Assembly (NCBI GenBank): GCA_009922885.1
Contig: RFUP01000051.1
Span: 1 to 10,523, forward strand
DNA from: Paracoccaceae bacterium
GTDB taxonomy: Bacteria; Pseudomonadota; Alphaproteobacteria; Rhodobacterales; Rhodobacteraceae
DNA: 10,523 nt
Direction of reading: 5' to 3'
A program made the position numbers and the translations under genes. Of the stretch, positions 8,251 to 10,523 are shown piece by piece. The stretch's first letter is position 1, and each line of letters opens with the position of its first letter. The notes under the pieces are model-generated. The model saw only the letters and a program-made list of their open reading frames with translations. It was not told the DNA's origin and did not search any database.

Positions 8251-9231
8251 TTAGTGCGCGCGCAGGTTCTTGGCCGACTTTTTGATGTCGGCATACTGGC
8301 CCGAGGGGCGGAAGCGCCAGAGGTAGCCCGGCAGGACAGCGCCCATGGCAACCGGAGCGATGCCCAGATCGGAGAAGCCTTTCGCGCCTTCGGAGACCAC
8401 GTTGTCGGACTTGAGCGAAGCGACCTGATCCGGCGTGATCGGCATCGGCGCGAGACCGAGGCTGATCCGGTTGGCGAGATCCGAAAGCTTTGCGACGAGA
8501 CCTGCGACGGGGAAGGGCAGGTTCAGCACAAGGCGACGGCGCTGGATGACGCCGAGCATGCGCTTCATCAGGCCTGCGAAAGTATCAACATCGGGGCCGC
8601 CCAATTCGTAGACGCCCTGCGCTTCGCCTTTCACACCCATGACAGCGGCTTGCGCCACATCATCGACATGCACAGGCTGGAAGCGGGCAGCCCCGCCTGC
8701 GATCGGGATGATCGGGGAGACGATGGTCATGGCGGCGAAGCGGTTGAAGAACGCGTCCTCGGCGCCAAAGATCACCGAGGGGCGGAGGATCATGGCGTTC
8801 GGCATCGCGGCCAGAACAGCGGCTTCGCCTGCGGCTTTGGTTTGGGCGTAGACGCTGGCGCTTTCGGCATCCGCTCCGATGGCCGACATATGCACCATGG
8901 TGGCGACGCCTTCTTCCGCGGCGATGCGGGCGATGCGGCCGGCACCTTCGGCCTGAACGGCGTTGAAGTTGTTCTTGCCGCGCGCATCGAAAGTACCCAC
9001 GCAATTCACGACCGCATCAGCACCTTTGAGGGCCGCGCGCACGCTGGCGTCATCGCGGATATTGCAGAGGACAGGTTCGACCTGACCGGGCACGCCATAA
9101 GGCTTGACGAAAATTGCTTCGTTGGGGCGGCGCACGGCGACGCGGACGCGCCAGCCTTCTGCTGCCAGCCGGCGCGCGATATAGCGCCCGACAAAGCCCG
9201 AACCGCCGTAGATGGTCACCAGTTTCGTCAT
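8251..9231 (-). CDS. Complex I NDUFA9 subunit family protein (atypical short-chain dehydrogenase)
   Basis: This 326-residue NAD(P)-binding protein belongs to the extended/atypical SDR group. The Rossmann motif is YGGSGFVGR at residues 8-16. R34 and R35, after the second strand, suggest NADP(H) preference (inference). S116, Y128 and K132 (YAQTK) resemble an SDR catalytic set. The middle (VIFGAEDAFFNRFA, then PIAGGAARFQPVHVDDVA) is characteristic of NDUFA9-like proteins, which in mitochondria are accessory subunits of NADH dehydrogenase. Whether the bacterial homologue binds complex I is not shown here, and no nuo gene is in the window. The frame extends upstream to 9342, but ATG 9231 begins MTKLVTIYGG and has AGGAG at 9239-9243 with a 7-nt spacer, so the extra 37 residues are rejected. 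It precedes uppP by 3 bp. Confidence 0.9.
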   Translation of the reverse strand: MTKLVTIYGGSGFVGRYIARRLAAEGWRVRVAVRRPNEAIFVKPYGVPGQVEPVLCNIRDDASVRAALKGADAVVNCVGTFDARGKNNFNAVQAEGAGRIARIAAEEGVATMVHMSAIGADAESASVYAQTKAAGEAAVLAAMPNAMILRPSVIFGAEDAFFNRFAAMTIVSPIIPIAGGAARFQPVHVDDVAQAAVMGVKGEAQGVYELGGPDVDTFAGLMKRMLGVIQRRRLVLNLPFPVAGLVAKLSDLANRISLGLAPMPITPDQVASLKSDNVVSEGAKGFSDLGIAPVAMGAVLPGYLWRFRPSGQYADIKKSAKNLRAH

Positions 9232-9238
9232 GGTCCGA

Positions 9239-9243
9239 CTCCT
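9239..9243 (-). promoter_or_regulatory. Ribosome binding site of the NDUFA9-like gene (decides start)
   Basis: AGGAG lies 7 nt before ATG 9231, whereas a start at 9342 would lie inside the tRNA promoter. The site fixes the N terminus just before the Rossmann motif. Confidence 0.75.
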
Positions 9244-9268
9244 ACACTTTGTTGAAGCGTTCCTAGAC

Positions 9269-9327
9269 CTCTCGCGCGGCGCGGGCAAGTCGCTACGCCG
9301 CCGCAGGTGCATGTAAATGCGCGAGAG
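9269..9327. repeat. 9-bp perfect inverted repeat in the divergent NDUFA9-like/tRNA-Leu region
   Basis: CTCTCGCGC at 9269-9277 is matched by GCGCGAGAG at 9319-9327 across 41 nt. A nested GGCG/CGCC pair lies at 9278-9281 and 9296-9299. It could fold in the leader of the NDUFA9-like transcript or bind a regulator. In GC-rich DNA, CG-rich arms can arise by chance. Confidence 0.4.
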
Positions 9328-9335
9328 AATCGCCG

Positions 9336-9362
9336 TTGACACTGCACAGGGGCCGCGATAAA
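9336..9362 (+). promoter_or_regulatory. Probable tRNA-Leu promoter
   Basis: A perfect -35 TTGACA at 9336-9341 is followed by GATAAA at 9357-9362, a 4/6 match to TATAAT with a 15-bp spacer. ATAAAC one base on gives a 16-bp spacer. Transcription would start near 9370, about 14 bp before the mature tRNA. The short spacer is the weak point. Confidence 0.55.
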
Positions 9363-9383
9363 CGCGCCGTCACCAGCACCTGT

Positions 9384-9468
9384 GCCCAGGTGGCGGAATG
9401 GTAGACGCGCTAGTTTCAGGTACTAGTGTCCAAAAGACGTGGAGGTTCGAGTCCTCTCCTGGGCACCA
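9384..9468 (+). tRNA. tRNA-Leu (anticodon CAG)
   Basis: This 85-nt class II tRNA reads CUG codons. The acceptor stem GCCCAGG (9384-9390) pairs with CCTGGGC (9458-9464), followed by discriminator A and encoded CCA at 9466-9468. The anticodon stem CTAGT/ACTAG (9410-9414, 9422-9426) encloses the loop TTCAGGT with CAG at 9417-9419. The long variable arm has a GTC/GAC stem (9428-9430, 9436-9438). The T arm GGAGG-TTCGAGT-CCTCT (9441-9457) has one G-U pair. The long variable arm and the anticodon both indicate leucine. I see no T-rich terminator after it; a weak TGCCA/TGGCA hairpin at 9505-9517 lacks a T-run. Confidence 0.97.
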
Positions 9469-9575
9469 AAATCCCCCGACATCGCGATCAGCTTTGAAGC
9501 CATTTGCCAGATTGGCATGGGCAGGCGGACGCGTTTTGTTGGATGCCCTCAACCTGCGACACACTGAAAAGAGCG

Positions 9576-10130
9576 TTAAATGCCGCTCATCGAATCCAGT
9601 GCCTTGAGGGCTTCTTGAAGACTTCCGCGCACGAGGCGGTGTGTGTTCAGAAACAAGCTCGCCATCTTGGCGAAGTCTTCCGTGATGCCGCGCATGGCTG
9701 GGTTCATGGGCGCGTCGCGTTTGGTTTCATCGAAAAGGTTGAGGCGAGCCACAAGCATATCCTCGATGAAGATCGGAACGGAATACCAGTAGTTCATCTT
9801 CCCAAGGACAGGTGAGAGGCCGGCAGTGGTCGGGAACTCTTTCTGAAAATCGAGAGACTCGATCACCTCTTTGCCATGCATGGACGCTTCGTAGAGGTCC
9901 GGTGTTTGCGTGATATCAAAGCTTGGAAGCTGGATGCCGTATCTTCCGATAGCTCGAATTTCCCTCTGGGGGCGCAGAGTGATCACGGCTGAATTGAAGC
10001 CAAGGGTACGAGCCGCCAGCCGACACATAACATTGAGCGGTGCGAGGCCTTTTTCCGAAAAAGCTGTGAGTTCGGCTACGATTTTGTCTCTTGCCGCGGA
10101 CTGTAGGTCGACAGTTACGATGTTCGTCAT
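9576..10130 (-). CDS. Stand-alone GAF-domain protein
   Basis: This 184-residue protein consists almost entirely of one GAF-like domain, about residues 28-170. The start LNVMCRLAARTLGFNSAVITL and the strand-rich middle, with YWYSVPIFIEDMLVARLNLF at 114-133, follow the GAF pattern of a helix, then sheet, then a small hydrophobic pocket. GAF domains bind small molecules such as cyclic nucleotides or tetrapyrroles, or act as signal sensors. No output domain (HTH, GGDEF, kinase) is attached. The only cysteine is C36, in the first helix, so covalent bilin binding is unlikely. The start ATG 10130 has only a weak AGAGAA nearby. Codon use is unlike the neighbours: one CTA, two TCA, two AGA, one AGG and one CGA. 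It converges on tRNA-Leu. The family call rests on pattern, and the ligand is unknown. Confidence 0.75.
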   Translation of the reverse strand: MTNIVTVDLQSAARDKIVAELTAFSEKGLAPLNVMCRLAARTLGFNSAVITLRPQREIRAIGRYGIQLPSFDITQTPDLYEASMHGKEVIESLDFQKEFPTTAGLSPVLGKMNYWYSVPIFIEDMLVARLNLFDETKRDAPMNPAMRGITEDFAKMASLFLNTHRLVRGSLQEALKALDSMSGI

Positions 10131-10183
10131 GTGGTTCTCTCATCCAGCCAATTCGGGCAAACTTTCAAAAATATCGTGACGGC

Positions 10184-10204
10184 ATCCACTAATTGAAAGT
10201 GGAT
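10184..10204. repeat. 7-bp inverted repeat overlapping the putative GAF-gene -35
   Basis: ATCCACT (10184-10190) and AGTGGAT (10198-10204) are perfect inverted copies across AATTGAA. The site is centred about 64 bp upstream of the GAF start and covers the proposed TTTCAA -35 element. An operator is a reasonable inference. Confidence 0.5.
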
Positions 10205-10300
10205 AGATTGGGGTCTTAAGGGTAGTTGAGCAAAATGATTAGCCCTATCGGGTCGATTGAACCTATTTGATCCTGCGGGCGTAATAGCCAACCCGACTGC

Positions 10301-10326
10301 CTTGCGAAGCTTCGGCGCAAGCTTGC
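10301..10326. repeat. Two adjacent 10-bp palindromes centred on AAGCTT
   Basis: CGAAGCTTCG at 10305-10314 and GCAAGCTTGC at 10317-10326 are both perfect, with centres 12 bp apart. CTTGCG (10301-10306) also pairs with CGCAAG (10316-10321), so alternative hairpins are possible in RNA. They lie about 115-135 bp before rnd. Confidence 0.55.
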
Positions 10327-10440
10327 CGCTGGCAGGCCCCTGAAAATCTGGGGTGTTTACTCGCCAAGTCCGAAAATGCCATATGACCCGAGGATTACGC
10401 ACCGCCCGTGCAGTGTTTCCTTTACAAGACGAGGGCATGA

Positions 10441-10523
10441 ATGGCGAATTTCCATCATAAAGGCGATCTTCCGGACGGTCTTAAGCTGGGGCCGATGGTA
10501 GCGATCGACTGCGAGACGATGGG
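10441..10523 (+). CDS. rnd: Ribonuclease D, N-terminal fragment (runs off right edge)
   Basis: Only the first 27 codons are present. The N terminus ends with VAIDCETMG, the first exonuclease motif (D-x-E) of the DEDD 3'-5' exonuclease family. RNase D trims the 3' ends of tRNA precursors and other small RNAs. The LPDGLKLGPMVAID spacing from the start matches short alphaproteobacterial RNase D proteins, which lack some of the extra HRDC domains of the E. coli enzyme. GAGG at 10431-10434 lies 6 nt before ATG 10441. A closer ATG at 10437 is out of frame and stops after seven codons. Another DEDD exonuclease cannot be excluded from this fragment. Confidence 0.8.
   Translation, partial: MANFHHKGDLPDGLKLGPMVAIDCETM

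Larger units (their letters stand above)
10131..10440. promoter_or_regulatory. Divergent intergenic region between the GAF gene and rnd
   Basis: This 310-bp stretch is AT-richer than its surroundings, especially 10160-10275. I found no convincing gene in it. A weak minus-strand promoter for the GAF gene can be read as TTTCAA at 10193-10198, a 17-bp spacer and GATATT at 10170-10175. A weak plus-strand promoter for rnd can be read as TTGAAC at 10257-10262, 18 bp, GTAATA at 10281-10286. Both are low-scoring. It also holds a 7-bp stem at 10184-10204 and a pair of 10-bp palindromes at 10305-10326, listed separately, and a CCCC/GGGG inverted pair at 10337-10353. Confidence 0.45.

Noticed and set aside
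8146..9255. 369-codon plus-strand open frame opposite the NDUFA9-like gene
   Set aside because: Same in-register antisense effect, with low-complexity His/Asp-rich translation.
9505..9517. Possible terminator hairpin after tRNA-Leu (TGCCA-GAT-TGGCA)
   Set aside because: It has only a 5-bp stem with a 3-nt loop and no following T-run.
9370..9564. 64-codon minus-strand frame with a PGEDSNLH-like peptide
   Set aside because: It is the translated antisense of tRNA-Leu, a common false gene call.
9384..9575. tRNA-Leu 3' end as an integration (att) site
   Set aside because: No integrase gene and no second copy of the tRNA 3' end is visible in the window.
10127..10438. 103-codon minus-strand frame ending in an ATGA overlap with the GAF gene start
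   Set aside because: The overlap is suggestive, but the translation is Arg/Pro-rich with no domain, the frame spans the palindromes and both putative promoters, and the start has no clear ribosome binding site. It could be reconsidered if conserved in relatives.
10437..10460. Seven-codon frame starting 4 bp before rnd
   Set aside because: It is too short to judge. It shares the rnd ribosome binding site and most likely arises from the ATGAATG overlap.

Overview
The window looks like chromosome from an alphaproteobacterium of the Rhodobacterales/Rhodobacteraceae type. The evidence is GC-rich coding DNA, alphaproteobacterial GltB and GltD sequences, a complex I NDUFA9-like short-chain dehydrogenase directly before uppP, and an RNase D start with the IDCETMG motif. 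The genus cannot be fixed from the sequence. The region is mostly core metabolism: I see no mobile element, CRISPR array, phage gene or recognisable defence system.

Layout, reading the minus strand from right to left. A 326-residue NDUFA9-like protein (9231-8251) is followed 3 bp later by uppP (8247-7447), the undecaprenyl-diphosphate phosphatase. A 163-bp gap rich in inverted repeats (7284-7446) then leads into a compact four-gene run. This run is gltD (7283-5859), an alpha/beta hydrolase (5838-4984), a GFA-type zinc protein (4987-4538) and gltB (4535 to beyond the left edge). The junctions are a 20-bp gap, a 4-bp ATGA overlap and a 2-bp gap, so the run is almost certainly one operon. GltD and GltB together make glutamate from glutamine and 2-oxoglutarate using NADPH. 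The two inserted genes have no known role in that reaction.

Right of the NDUFA9-like gene, a divergent 152-bp region carries a TTGACA-type promoter for a plus-strand tRNA-Leu(CAG) at 9384-9468. Facing the tRNA is a minus-strand gene for a lone GAF-domain protein (10130-9576). Its codon use differs from the neighbouring genes. A 310-bp AT-richer intergenic stretch with several palindromes (10131-10440) separates it from the start of rnd (ribonuclease D), which runs off the right edge.

Most points worth a second look are regulatory: the palindrome clusters before gltD and between the GAF gene and rnd. The others are the hydrolase/GFA pair lodged inside the glutamate synthase operon and the atypical GAF gene beside a tRNA. 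The very long plus-strand open frames opposite gltB, gltD and the NDUFA9-like gene are explained by codon bias and are not treated as genes.
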